Positions 40,701 to 49,690 of a DNA stretch of 64,000 bases are shown in pieces. The stretch is from Luidia sarsii. Taxonomy: Eukaryota; Echinodermata; Asteroidea; Paxillosida; Luidiidae. The notes beneath the pieces were generated by a model. The model made no database searches. It was not told the origin of the DNA and saw only the letters and a program-made list of their open reading frames with translations. A program made the position numbers and the translations under genes. The stretch's first letter is position 1; each line of letters starts with the position of its first letter. The stretch spans positions 30,162,759-30,226,758 of the forward strand of contig OX465102.1 in assembly GCA_949987565.1 (NCBI GenBank), in the 5' to 3' direction.

Positions 40701-43658
40701 GGATTCTAATTGTATGGTTGTCACTGTGCTGCAGTGAACCAGTGATGTTGGCCAGTTGGATTCTAATTGTATGGTTACCACTGAGCTGCAGTGAACCAGT
40801 GATGTTGGCCAGTTGGATTCTAATTGTATGGTTGGCACTGAGCTGCAGTGAACCAGTGATGTTAGCCAGTTGGATTCTAATTGTATGGTTGGCACTGAGC
40901 TGCAGTGAACCAGTGATGTTAGCCAGTTGGATTCTAATTGTATGGTTACCACTGAGCTGCAGTGAACCAGTGATGTTAGCCAGTTGGATTCTAATTGTAT
41001 GGTTACCACTGAGCTGCAGTAAACCAGTGATGTTAGCCAGTTGGATTCTAATTGTATCGTTGCCACTGAGCTGCAGTGAACCAGTGATGTTAGCCAGTTG
41101 GATTCTAATTGTATGGTTACCACTGAGCTGCAGTGAACCAGTGATGTTAGCCAGTTGGATTCTAATTGTATGGTTGCCTCTGAGCTGCAGTGAACTAGTG
41201 ATGTTAGCCAGTTGGATTCTAATTGTATGGTTGTCACTGTGCTGCAGTGAACCAGTGATTTTAGCCAGTTGGATTCTAATTGTATCGTTGCCACTGAGCT
41301 GCAGTGAGCCAGTGATGTTAGCCAGTTGGATTCTAATTGTATGGTTGCCACTGTGCTGCAGTGAACCAGTGATGTTAGCCAGTTGGATTCTAATTGTATG
41401 GTTACCACTGAGCTGCAGTGAGCCAGTGATGTTAGCCAGTTGGATTCTAATTGTATGGTTGTCACTGAGCTGCAGTGAACCAGTGATGTTAGCCAGTTGG
41501 ATTCTAATTGTATCGATACCACTGAGCTGCAGTGAGCCAGTGATATTTGCCAGTTGGATTCTAATTGTATCGTTGCCACTGAGCTGCAGTGAACCAGTGA
41601 TGTTAGCCAGTTGGATTCTAAGTGTATCGTTGCCACTGAGCTGCAGTGAACCAGTGATGTTAGCCAGTTGGATTCTAATTGTATCGATACCACTGAGCTG
41701 CAGTGAACCAGTGATATTTGCCAGTTGGATTCTAAGTGTATCGTTGCCACTGAGCTGCAGTGAGCCAGTGATGTTAGCCAGTTGGATTCTAAGTGTATCG
41801 TTGCCACTGAGCTGCAGTGAACCAGTGATGTTAGCCAGTTGGATTCTAAGTGTATCGTTGCCACTGAGCTGCAGTGAACCAGTGATGTTAGCCAGTTGGA
41901 TTCTAAGTGTATCGTTGCCACTGAGCTGCAGTGAACCAGTGATGTTAGCCAGTTGGATTCTAAGTGTATCGTTGCCACTGAGCTGCAGTGAACCAGTGAT
42001 GTTAGCCAGTTGGATTCTAATTGTATCGTTGCCACTGAGCTGCAGTGAACCAGTGATGTTAGCCAGTTGGATTATAATTGTATCGTTGCCACTGAGCTGC
42101 AGTGAACCAGTGATGTTAGCCAGTTGGATTCTAAGTGTATCGTTGCCACTGAGCTGCAGTGAACCAGTGATGTTAGCCAGTTGGATTCTAAGTGTATCGT
42201 TGCCACTGAGCTGCAGTGAACCAGTGATGTTAGCCAGTTGGATTCTAATTGTATCGTTGCCACTGAGCTGCAGTGAACCAGTGATGTTAGCCAGTTGGAT
42301 TCTAATTGTATCGTTGTCACTGAGCTGCAGTGAACCAGTGATGTTAGCCAGTTGGATTCTAATTGTATCGTTGTCACTGAGCTGCAGTGAACCGGTGATG
42401 TTAGCCAGTTGGATTCTAATTGTATGGTTGCCTCTGAGCTGCAGTGAGCCAGTGATGTTAGCCAGTTGGATTCTAATTGTATGGTTACCACTGAGCTGCA
42501 GTGAACCAGTGATGTTAGCCAGTTGGATTCTAATTGTATCGTTGCCACTGTGCTGCAGTGAACCAGTGATGTTAGCCAGTTGGATTCTAATTGTATGGTT
42601 ACCACTGAGCTGCAGTGAACCAGTGATGTTAGCCAGTTGGATTCTAATTGTATGGTTACCACTGAGCTGCAGTGAACCAGTGATGTTGGCCAGTTGGATT
42701 CTAATTGTATCGTTGCCACTGAGCTGCAGTGAACCAGTAATGTTAGCCAGTTGGGTTCTAATTGTATGGTTACCACTGTGCTGCAGTGAGCCAGTGATGT
42801 TGGCCAGTTGGATTCTAATTGTATCGTTGCCACTGAGCTGCAGTGAACCAGTGATGTTGGCCAGTTGGATTCTAATTGTATGGTTACCACTGAGCTGCAG
42901 TGAACCAGTGATGTTAGCCAGTTGGATTCTAATTGTATGGTTGCCTCTGAGCTGCAGTGAACCAGTGATGTTAGCCAGTTGGATTCTAATTGTATCGTTA
43001 CCACTGTGCTGCAGTGAACCAGTGATGTTAGCCAGTTGGATTCTAATTGTATCGTTGTCACTGAGCTGCAGTGAACCAGTGATGTTAGCCAGTTGGATTC
43101 TAATTGTATCGTTACCACTGTGCTGCAGTGAACCAGTGATGTTAGCCAGTTGGATTCTAATTGTATCGTTGTCACTGAGCTGCAGTGAACCAGTGATGTT
43201 GGCCAGTTGGATTCTAATTGTATCGTTGCCACTGAGCTGCAGTGAGCCAGTGATGTTAGCCAGTTGGATTCTAATTGTATGGTTACCACTGAGCTGCAGT
43301 GAACCAGTGATGTTAGCCAGTTGGATTCTAATTGTATCGATACCACTGAGCTGCAGTGAGCCAGTGATGTTAGCCAGTTGGATTATAATTGTATCGTTAC
43401 CACTGAGCTGCAGTGAACCAGTGATGTTAGCCAGTTGGATTCTAATTGTATGGTTGCCACTGTGCTGCAGTGAACCAGTGATGTTAGCCAGTTGCATTCT
43501 AATTGTATGGTTGCCACTGTGCTGCAGTGAACCAGTGATGTTAGCCAGTTGGATTCTAATTGTATCGTTACCACTGAGCTGAAGTGAGCCAGTGATGTTA
43601 GCCAGTTGCATTCTAATTGTATGGTTGCCACTGTGCTGCAGTGAACCAGTGATGTTGT
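34760..43658. repeat. 57-bp satellite array, about 155 units
   Basis: The unit is TAATTGTATCGTTACCACTG, AGCTGCAGTGAACCAGTGAT, GTTAGCCAGTTGGATTC (57 bp). Units differ at a few recurrent positions: GTATCG/GTATGG, TTACC/TTGCC/TTGTC, GAACC/GAGCC, TTAGCC/TTGGCC, GAGCTG/GTGCTG. At least four partial units (TTGCCTCTGGTTCTAATT, near 35665, 35748, 36681 and 36765) lack 33 bp. A 1-bp deletion (GGTTACACTGAG) occurs at about 34866, 35095 and 35151. Each unit has a PstI site (CTGCAG). Edges are abrupt: ordinary DNA resumes at TTGTCTCTCTCTTGAGG. Confidence 0.97.
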
Positions 43659-43686
43659 CTCTCTCTTGAGGACCCAAATCTGACAT
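35095..43686 (-). CDS. Giant 19-residue-repeat open frame with dense N-glycosylation sequons (tentative)
   Basis: The minus-strand frame is open without a stop for 2863 codons from the ATG at 43684-43686 (MSDLGPQERDN...). It also stays open 63 codons upstream of that, but without an ATG. The consensus repeat is NITGSLQLSGNDTIRIQLA. Each unit has two N-X-T sequons, NIT and NDT or NHT. The common variants (D/H, L/H, G/D, R/I/L, S/T) leave the sequons intact. All internal length changes (33-bp losses) keep the frame. The frame ends only after a 1-bp deletion at about 35151. Two other frames are also long, because 57 is a multiple of 3, so openness alone is weak evidence. Residues 1-10 have no signal peptide; secretion would need an upstream exon. 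I know no matching family. Alternating hydrophobic residues could suit a beta-solenoid, which is speculation. Confidence 0.3.
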   Translation of the reverse strand: MSDLGPQERDNITGSLQHSGNHTIRMQLANITGSLQLSGNDTIRIQLANITGSLQHSGNHTIRMQLANITGSLQHSGNHTIRIQLANITGSLQLSGNDTIIIQLANITGSLQLSGIDTIRIQLANITGSLQLSGNHTIRIQLANITGSLQLSGNDTIRIQLANITGSLQLSDNDTIRIQLANITGSLQHSGNDTIRIQLANITGSLQLSDNDTIRIQLANITGSLQHSGNDTIRIQLANITGSLQLRGNHTIRIQLANITGSLQLSGNHTIRIQLANITGSLQLSGNDTIRIQLANITGSLQHSGNHTIRTQLANITGSLQLSGNDTIRIQLANITGSLQLSGNHTIRIQLANITGSLQLSGNHTIRIQLANITGSLQHSGNDTIRIQLANITGSLQLSGNHTIRIQLANITGSLQLRGNHTIRIQLANITGSLQLSDNDTIRIQLANITGSLQLSDNDTIRIQLANITGSLQLSGNDTIRIQLANITGSLQLSGNDTLRIQLANITGSLQLSGNDTLRIQLANITGSLQLSGNDTIIIQLANITGSLQLSGNDTIRIQLANITGSLQLSGNDTLRIQLANITGSLQLSGNDTLRIQLANITGSLQLSGNDTLRIQLANITGSLQLSGNDTLRIQLANITGSLQLSGNDTLRIQLANITGSLQLSGIDTIRIQLANITGSLQLSGNDTLRIQLANITGSLQLSGNDTIRIQLANITGSLQLSGIDTIRIQLANITGSLQLSDNHTIRIQLANITGSLQLSGNHTIRIQLANITGSLQHSGNHTIRIQLANITGSLQLSGNDTIRIQLAKITGSLQHSDNHTIRIQLANITSSLQLRGNHTIRIQLANITGSLQLSGNHTIRIQLANITGSLQLSGNDTIRIQLANITGLLQLSGNHTIRIQLANITGSLQLSGNHTIRIQLANITGSLQLSANHTIRIQLANITGSLQLSANHTIRIQLANITGSLQLSGNHTIRIQLANITGSLQHSDNHTIRIQLANITGSLQLSGNDTIRIQLANITGLLQLSGNHTIRIQLANITGSLQLSANHTIRIQLANITGSLQLSANHTIRIQLANITGSLQLSGNDTIRIQLANITGSLQLSGNHTIRIQLANITGSLQHSDNHTIRIQLANITGSLQLSGNHTIRIQLANITGSLQLSGNDTIRIQLANITGSLQLSGNDTIIIQLANITGSLQLSGNDTIRIQLANITGSLQLSDNHTIIIQLANITGSLQLSGNDTIRIQLANITGSLQLSDNHTIIIQLANITGSLQLSDNHTIIIQLANITGSLQLSDNDTIRIQLANITGSLQLSGNHTIRIQLANITGSLQLSGNDTIRIQLANITGLLQLSGNHTIRIQLANIAGSLQLSGNDTIRIQLANITGSLQLSGNHTIRIQLAYITGLLQLSGNDTIRIQLANITGSLQHSGNDTIIIQLANITGSLQLSDNDTIRIQLANITGSLQLSGNHTIRTQLANITGSLQHSGNHTIRIQLANITGSLQLSGNDTIRIQLANITGSLQLSGNHTIRTQLANITGSLQLSGNHTIRIQLANITGSLQLSDNDTIRIQLANITGSLQLSGNHTIRIQLANITGSLQLRGNHTIRIQLANITGSLQLSGNDTIRIQLANITGSLQLSGNHTIRIQLANITGSLQLSGNDTIRIQLANITGSLQLSGNHTIRIQLANITGSLQFSGNDTIRIQLANITGSLQHSGNDTIIIQLANITGSLQLSDNDTIRIQLANITGSLQLSGNHTIRTQLANITGSLQHSGNHTIRIQLANITGSLQLSGNDTIRIQLANITGSLQLSGNHTIRTQLANITGSLQLSGNHTIRIQLANITGSLQLSDNDTIRIQLANITGSLQLSGNHTIRIQLANITGSLQLRGNHTIRIQLANITGSLQLSGNDTIRIQLANITGSLQLSGNHTIRIQLANITGSLQLSGNHTIRIQLANITGSLQLSGNDTIRIQLANITGSLQLSGNHTIRIQLANITGSLQLSDNDTIRIQLANITGSLQLSGNHTIRIQLANITGSLQFSGNDTIRIQLANITGSLQHSGNDTIIIQLSNITGSLQLSDNDTIRIQLANITGSLQLSGNHTIRTQLANITGSLQHSGNHTIRIQLANITGSLQLSGNDTIRIQLANITGSLQLSGNHTIRTQLANITGSLQLSGNHTIRIQLANITGSLQLSDNDTIRIQLANITGSLQLSGNHTIRIQLANITGSLQLRGNHTIRIQLANITGSLQLSGNDTIRIQLANITGSLQLSGNHTIRIQLANITGSLQLSGNDTIRIQLANITGSLQLSGNHTIRTRGNDTIRIQLANITGSLQLSGNHTIRTRGNDTIRTQLANITGSLQLSGNHTIRTQLANITGSLQLSGNDTIRIQLANITGSLQHSGNHTIRTQLANITGSLQLSDNDTIRIQLANITGSLQLSGNHTIRTQLANITGSLQHSGNHTIRIQLANITGSLQLSGNDTIRIQLANITGSLQLSGNHTIRTQLANITGSLQLSGNHTIRIQLANITGSLQLSDNDTIRIQLANITGSLQLSGNHTIRIQLANITGSLQLRGNHTIRIQLANITGSLQLSGNDTIRIQLANITGSLQLSGNHTIRIQLANITGSLQLSGNDTIRIQLANITGSLQLSGNHTIRTRGNDTIRIQLANITGSLQLSGNHTIRTRGNDTIRTQLANITGSLQLSGNHTIRTQLANITGSLQLSGNDTIRIQLANITGSLQLRGNDTIRIQLANITGSLQLSDNHTIRIQLANITGSLQLRGNHTIRIQLANITGSLQLSGNDTIRIQLANITGSLQLSGNDTIRIQLANITGSLQLSDNDTIRIQLANITGSLQLSVTIQLESNWLTSLVHCSSV
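36293..39496. repeat. Higher-order repeat blocks in the satellite
   Basis: A marker unit with GAGCTGAAGTGAGCC followed by ACTGTGCTGCAG recurs at about 36293, 37310, 38336 and 39191. Intervals are 1017, 1026 and 855 bp, i.e. 19 monomers minus two 33-bp deletions, 18 monomers, and 15 monomers. Monomer order inside blocks is conserved. A similar block runs from about 35280 to 36293. The array therefore grew by duplicating multi-monomer segments. Confidence 0.85.
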
Positions 43687-45180
43687 GCCTGTAGACCGTG
43701 TAACTCTCGTGGTGAAAAAGGTCACCGTACACTTCCGGGCAACTCCGCGCCGCCTGCTATAGGAGATTAACACGTACCAAATTTTTAATGCATTATTACA
43801 TAATGAAGAAAGCCTCTTTCCAACTAAAAACCCAGGTTTATGGATTAAGTATATTACAAATATAAGAATGAGCAAAAAAACCTACAAAAAATGAGAATAC
43901 GGCAGAGAAAACAAATAAATAGAACCCGACCTTCATGTTCCGGTTGTAAGTACAGTATTGCGAATACGGCCCGACTGTGGTACGCAACATGAGCATTGCT
44001 ATTTGTATTTCGCCGAAGTTGGTGTGGTTCGCATTCGGGCAAGAAAAGCGCCTTGTACTGTACTGTACATGTGGATACCGTACATGTAAACAAAATAATA
44101 CAAAATCAAAACACAAACGTGAAAACGTGCAAAATCACGTACTTTACACATTGTATTTTAATATTTTATACCTACAAGATTATTCTAATAGTTTAAACTG
44201 CTTCAATCGGCGCGATACAAAATATTTTAACAAAAACGTTCGACGCTCCACGCTTTACCTCCTATCCGAGGAGCCCGGAAGTCAGGAATCTCGCGGGAAA
44301 ACGTACATTCTCGAGGCCAACTTACACGGTCTATTGCTCACAAATGCACCAAATACGAATAATGAGACATTGTACATAGTACTCGAAGACTCTAACCAGA
44401 TGAGAAAAGTGCATATACTTTCGTATCAACATTACTTCACCAGATGAATTCAAACTACGTCACGTCATTAGTTTGCATCTGATAAAGTAGTTATTGCTCC
44501 GAAAGCTTTTTCACTCTTCCCAACTGATTAGTACCATATTCAAGTATAATCCACAATGTGCTATTAATAAGCAGTTATACTTACACGGCTGCCTTGAGAT
44601 GTCTTCAGTAGGCCTACATAGGAACAAATGTGCCGTAAATAAGTATAGGGTTTCATCGGTGAAAACCGCTATCAGTTGATATACCTCTTGACTGGTTAAA
44701 TAGTGAACGTTGCAGTAACATAGAAGTGATGAACTGCGAATCGCATCTGGATCGATGGAGATTTGACTAGATGTCACTTTTTCCTACAAATGCCGGCGTC
44801 AAGGAATTGCGGCCTTACTCAATAGACAAGGGCTGGCGGGAACCGGGTTAATATGATTGTGCGAGCTTGTTTGGCGACCTGATTTCCTGGAGAATGGGGC
44901 ACTTAGAAATGGGAGAAAACCAAACACGGTATTTTCAACATGCAGTCCGATCGCAGTGTCATGTTTACACGGATGAGTGTTGGGCGGAAAGACAGTGAGG
45001 TTCTAGTAATCACAGCAATAGCGGAACGGATGGAGATTTGATAGCATATAGGTCGAGCCTCGAGGGAGTAGACTGTACGTGAGGTTCCATGCCCAAGACG
45101 CCATCAGCGAAGGAAATCACTTTGTCACTCTGTTTCCCCTTGTCTCGCAGTCTTTCAATCATCATCGGCGTGCACTCCTC
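43687..45180. other. No recognisable gene
   Basis: Overlapping frames up to 156 codons (43977-44447, plus) with no motif recognised. A possible splice acceptor (TCTCCTATAGCAG on the minus strand, near 43760) lies upstream of the repeat frame's ATG but is weak. Confidence 0.4.
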
Positions 45181-46015
45181 TCTGTCTCTGTCTCTTTTTG
45201 TCTCTCTTTGTCTCTCTTTGTCTCTCTTTGTCTCTCTTTGTCTCTCTTTGTCTCTCTTTGTCTCTCTTTGTCTATCTTTGTCTCTCTGTCTCTCTTTTAT
45301 CTTTCTTTGTCTCTCTTTGTCTCTCTTTGTCTCTCTTTGTCTCTCTTTGTCTCTCTTTGTCTCTCTTTGTCTCTCTTTGTCTCTATTTGTCTCTCTTTGT
45401 CTCTCGTTGTCTCTCTGTGTCTCTCTTTGTCTCTCTTTGTCTCTCTTTGTCTCTCTTTGTCTATCGTTGTCTCTCTTTGTCTCTCTTTGCCTCTCTGTGT
45501 CTCTCTTTGTCTCTCTTTGTCTCTCTTTGTCTGTCATTGTCTCTCTTTGTCTCTCGTTGTCTCTCTTTGTCTCTCTTTGACTCATCTCTTTGTCTCTCTT
45601 TGCCTCTCTTGTCTCTGTTTGTCTCTCTTTGCCTCTCTTGTCTCTCTTTGTCTCTCTTTGTCTCTCTTTATCTTTCTTTGTCTCTTTTTGCCTCTCTTTG
45701 TCTGTCTTTGTCTCTCTGTGTCTCTCTTTGTCTATCTTTGTCTATCTTTGTCTATCTTTGTCTATCTTAGTCTCTCTTTGTCTTTCTTTGTCTCTCTTTG
45801 TCTCTCTTTGTCTGTCTTTGTCTCTCTTTGTCTCTCTTTGTCTCTCTTTGTCTCTCTTTGTCTCTCTTTGCCTCATCTCTCTTTGTCTTTCTTTGTCTTT
45901 CTTTGTCTTTCTTTGCCTCTCTTTGCCTCCCTTGTCTCTCTGTGTCTCTCTTTATCTTTCTTTGTCTCTCTTTGTCTCTCATTGTCTCTTTCTGACTCTC
46001 TGACTCATTGTCTCT
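45181..46015. repeat. (TCTCTCTTTG)n decamer array
   Basis: About 80 units of a 10-bp repeat with TCTATCTTTG, TCTTTCTTTG and TCTCTCGTTG variants. Frame-rotating (10 is not a multiple of 3) yet open, giving spurious S/L/C/F frames on plus and RETKRDKERQ-type frames on minus up to 407 codons. Confidence 0.95.
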
Positions 46016-46854
46016 TTTTTCTCTGTCTGTCTCCATCTACCACTGTCTCTCTCGTTATCTCTCTCTCTCTCTCTCCCTTTTCCCATCTCATCTCCCTTTC
46101 CACACTCTCCCTGTCAAAACATAGGTGTTCAATACCAACTTGGACTAGCATGTGGCCGAGGTATCCCAACAGTTCGGCTCTTATTTCACTCATAACTAAT
46201 CGGCGCTGTTTTTTTGGAAAAACAGAGCGATTCACACAGAGCAGACTTGTGCGCGCAGTGGTTTGTTTGCCCTTGCGCTTTGGGACCCCGACTGAAAAAT
46301 AAAACCCACGCTCATTCTCACGGAAGTGCACGATCGTCCATGAAAAGCCTGTTTTGATTTCGCCATGCGAGGAGGCTTGTGTAATCCAATCCTTGGCGAT
46401 GACTGCTGATAGCAAGCTTTACCAGGTAAAATAAAAATGCTCATGGAATTTATCTAAAGAAGCGTGAAAACATACATATTGTACAGTCATGTACACTTTA
46501 CATGTATGTGCGGCACGGCGGAAGACCCAAGAGAGCAGAGTTAGCAACGCGACCATAGCGACCACCCTGGAGGAGACCACGGTGCTAGGTGTATGTTGAG
46601 AATGAGCACTGTACACCAAGGAAAACATGTTGCGCAATATTTGATCAACTTTTTCTTTTTACCAACGATTTTTGTCGACTGGTAAAACTGTTTTGGTCAG
46701 TGGAAGCTCAACCGCTGCATTGTGTCGGTCAAAAAAAAAGAATCACGGAGGGAGGATGAGAAAGCAATATTCTTACAAACAAATCAAACCAAACTGTCGT
46801 CGTCAACCGATTGAGCGTGAAGAGGCTTATGACAAGGCACTTATTTTCCCCTTC
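46016..46854. other. Short pyrimidine run, then featureless
   Basis: (TC)n at about 46050-46078. No recognisable gene up to the gap. Confidence 0.5.
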
Positions 46855-47054
46855 NNNNNNNNNNNNNNNNNNNNNNNNNNNNNNNNNNNNNNNNNNNNNN
46901 NNNNNNNNNNNNNNNNNNNNNNNNNNNNNNNNNNNNNNNNNNNNNNNNNNNNNNNNNNNNNNNNNNNNNNNNNNNNNNNNNNNNNNNNNNNNNNNNNNNN
47001 NNNNNNNNNNNNNNNNNNNNNNNNNNNNNNNNNNNNNNNNNNNNNNNNNNNNNN
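46855..47054. other. Assembly gap, 200 N
   Basis: Exactly 200 undetermined bases. The round number suggests a scaffold gap of estimated or arbitrary size. Open frames crossing it are meaningless. Confidence 0.99.
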
Positions 47055-47867
47055 GGGCAGGGCAAGAAAAACAGCGAAGTAACAGAGTTGAGGGGAAGCT
47101 TCCCTGGAACATAGTAAGATTGATTCAAATTCCTGCCGGCATGTTCATGCGACACGCGACCCTCCTTAGTGGGAGGCACTTCACACAAGTAGGCTGCGGC
47201 GCGCGGGAGACAACATATGTTTCCTCACAGCATCTGTGCTCCCTGATATAATTACGGCTTACCTGGGCGGGGAGGTAATTACGTTAGGGTTGCGGTAAGG
47301 CAAGGGGCATAAGGGGGGGGGTGCACGAATATGTTTGTCTCGATGACAGTCGTCCTGCACAGACAAACCCATCTTCGCTTGCTTTGAGCATCCAATGACT
47401 TTTCCGAACCTGTGATCGGGCAAAGCACTGAGCACTACGCAAATGTTTGGCACCCGAGTGTTTTGCAACCACGCCCTCGCAAAAAAATTAAAAAAATTAA
47501 AAAAATGAAAATAATAATAGTGATAATACATAGGGGCCTGTAATTAAAAAAATAAACAGTGTTGGTCTAGCTTTATAAGAAATGTTGGGCGTTTGTGATT
47601 TTGGTTTGGGTCGTAAAATATAAAAAGCCGACATTTATTGCCCACACAGTTTTCACCTGATATGTTGACTGAGGATGGTCCAAATGTTGGTTGTGTCATC
47701 CGTGCACTGACGTATGTGGTGAGAAAAAAAGTGGTTTTCCCAAGAAACAAAGGTCCCGACATTTAAAAAAACATGTTAAAAATGAGTTAACGAGTTAAAA
47801 ATGTCACTGAACATTATATACCAATAAATACGACTTAAGGCTTTGCATGGTGGGTGAAACAATATAG
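47055..47867. other. No recognisable gene
   Basis: Contains a G9 run near 47314 and an A-rich (AAAAAAATT)n run at about 47480-47510. Confidence 0.5.
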
Positions 47868-48070
47868 GAGAGTTTGCGGTGACACCGTGTATAAGGTCTC
47901 TTAAAGAAGAGGTGTGTTTCTGAAAAGAACCTGGGGATATATCTCGACGTTCCGGCCAGTATTCTCCTGATGGCGGCCAGAGCATACTGGCCGGAACGTC
48001 GAGTTACCACTCAGAACCACACCTCTTCTTTAAGAGACCTTGTACATGGTGTCACCGCAAGCCCTCCCAT
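47868..48070. mobile_element. PLE-2 foldback palindrome, copy 3 (diverged arms)
   Basis: The arms begin GAGAGTTTGCGGTGACACC and end GTCACCGCAAGCCCTC. Inner blocks are TTAAAGAAGAGGTGTG and its inverse, then CTCGACGTTCCGGCCAGTAT on both sides. The centre is CTCCTGATGGCGGCCAGAGC, ATACTGGCCGGAACGTCGAG. Relative to copy 1 the hammerhead-like core keeps CTGATG and a compensated stem (GGCCAG with CTGGCC), but GAAAC reads GGAAC. Confidence 0.6.
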
Positions 48071-48818
48071 GATATTGTCATATTATACCCCTTCGCGCAA
48101 CTGAACATTTTATCTCCTCCAAAATTCCGTTCCCTTATCGTGGTATGGGTGGTTTAGTGCACGGCCTTCGCAAAGCGCCGAGCACACGTACAGTACAGAC
48201 CGCGACCGATGGCTTTTCTGGGACTGTACCACAGGGGAGAGACGAGTCGTGATATTGCTGCGTGCGCAGAGCTTATGGATCCGAACGTGCAGCAGCTGCA
48301 CTGGTTGTCAACTCTCCCGATAATGTTCCGTAACGCGTCCAGTTTCCTCTTAAAGGGTCTCTGAAATGAATATCACAGTCAGGTAAGCTTCCCTTTTCGT
48401 AGTGGAGTCATAAACTGGTCATCTTTTGTACCTTTGAAAATAGCCTTATAAAAGTGATTGAGGGCGCTTTTGTAAGATCAGGTCTGGAACCCACAGTTTA
48501 GAAAACATCAGAAAAACATAAACTTTCAAACAGCAAATTAATTCCTCTGGATTAGGTTTGATGAAAAACTCATTGAAGCATAATTTTTTGCAGTAAATCA
48601 GCAGGTTTAATGATAGGTCTGTAGAAGAAGAAAAAATCAGAAACGTTTGTACGCAACCATGCAATTAGGTTTCTGTTAATCACTAATTTGCTCATGAATA
48701 TTGAAATTCTGAATAGCTTAAAAATATAACTTGCAAAAACGAATAATACTCCTCCATAACGAGTGTAAAAAACAGTTCGATTTTTAGCAATATTGCAAAA
48801 CAGTTCTGTAGCATGGAT
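48071..48818. other. No recognisable gene
   Basis: Unique-looking AT-rich DNA. No supported feature. Confidence 0.5.
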
Positions 48819-48822
48819 TTAA

Positions 48823-49523
48823 AGGCCCAATACAACCTTGGGAAGATCGGAAAACATCGATGTCCAAAGATTTCCTTCTAATTTACACAGTTTGTAGATG
48901 ATCATGATAAAATCCTCATGTTGAAATCTTACGGTCTGGGATGCTGTACTTCTCGAGCAATCTTCACTCAAAAATCGACAAATAGTTTATTTCTCGCGAG
49001 TAATATACTATTTATTACACTACAGAACGGGCGAAAACTCAGATTGCCATTTGAGCTTAAGCCCCTACACAACATTGGTCGAGTTCAAACAATAGCATCC
49101 ATTCGTTGTCTGATCCAACATATGCATGAAATAGCACACCTGTGAAAATGTCAGCTCAATCCGCCAACCGAGTCTCGCGAAAATCGTGAAAACCGCTTAA
49201 TTTGTTTCGCGAAAATGCAGCATTCAACGCCGTACTGTTCCAAAAAATAGTTTTGATCTCGGTCAGACGTAAACTATTTATTTTACTAATTTCTCCCAAA
49301 ATGCAACATTTTAGGCAGAAATATTTCAGTGAGAGGTTTCTACTATAACCATCTTCAAACTGTACAAGTTTCATGTAAATCTGTGAACATTTCTGTTTTT
49401 CGATCTTACGAATCTTGTGTAGGGGCTTTAAAACCTTCGCAGAATTTCTTTTTTGAAATGTTTAATGGTTTAATACAGAAACTGTGGCACTCCTTTGACT
49501 TTTACCGATGTGGTAAAGGGACT
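48823..49523. mobile_element. TTAA-flanked MITE, family B, copy 2 (interrupted)
   Basis: Left border TTAA at 48819-48822, then AGGCCCAATACAAC. The right end has decayed (GATGTGGTAAAGGGACTTTC). It matches 20018-20359 throughout (AAATCTTACGGTCTGGGATG, AATAGTTTATTTCTCGCGAG, AAAACCTTCGCAGAATTTCT) and is split by a family A element at 49062-49427. Confidence 0.75.
49062..49427. mobile_element. TTAA-flanked MITE, family A, copy 3, nested in family B
   Basis: 366 bp with ends GCCCCTACACAACATTGG and TCTTGTGTAGGGGCT, flanked by TTAA at 49058-49061 and 49428-49431. The uninterrupted family B copy (20258-20274) shows the pre-insertion site, confirming both boundaries and a single TTAA target. It is the most intact family A copy here and is non-coding. 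Confidence 0.85.
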
Positions 49524-49690
49524 TTCAGGGAAACAAAATGTCAATTGCAAAGACCCTTTAATGCGCAGGGCACCTTTGTCGAACCGTGATCGAGAGATTA
49601 CGGCCAGTAAAACCCAGATTCCAGGCTTACGTCTCGGCCAAAATCCGGTGATGCAAACTAGCTCATGGAGTGCTTGGCACGTATATTGTT
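49524..49690. other. Spacer
   Basis: Short stretch with no recognisable feature. Confidence 0.5.

Noticed and set aside
40134..42035. Minus-strand frame of TIQLESNWLTSLVHCSSVA repeats
   Set aside because: Shadow frame of the same satellite, interrupted wherever a monomer carries GATTATAATT. Less continuous than the main frame.
39545..43582. Plus-strand 1345-codon frame (MLASWILIVSLPLSCSEPV repeats)
   Set aside because: Another reading frame of the 57-bp satellite; it is broken by stops at about 36295, 37312, 38338, 39193 and 39496, and its hydrophobic repeat has no credible start or context.
34760..43658. CRISPR array
   Set aside because: The 57-bp units are directly adjacent with no unique spacers, and the sequence is eukaryotic in character.
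34760..43686. Leucine-rich repeat protein
   Set aside because: The pattern L.L..N resembles an LRR core, but 19 residues is too short and the hydrophobic spacing does not fit the consensus.
45079..46302. 407-codon S/L/V/C-rich frame and its antisense
   Set aside because: Products of the (TCTCTCTTTG)n decamer array.
46672..47251. Open frames across the N gap
   Set aside because: They consist mostly of undetermined residues.
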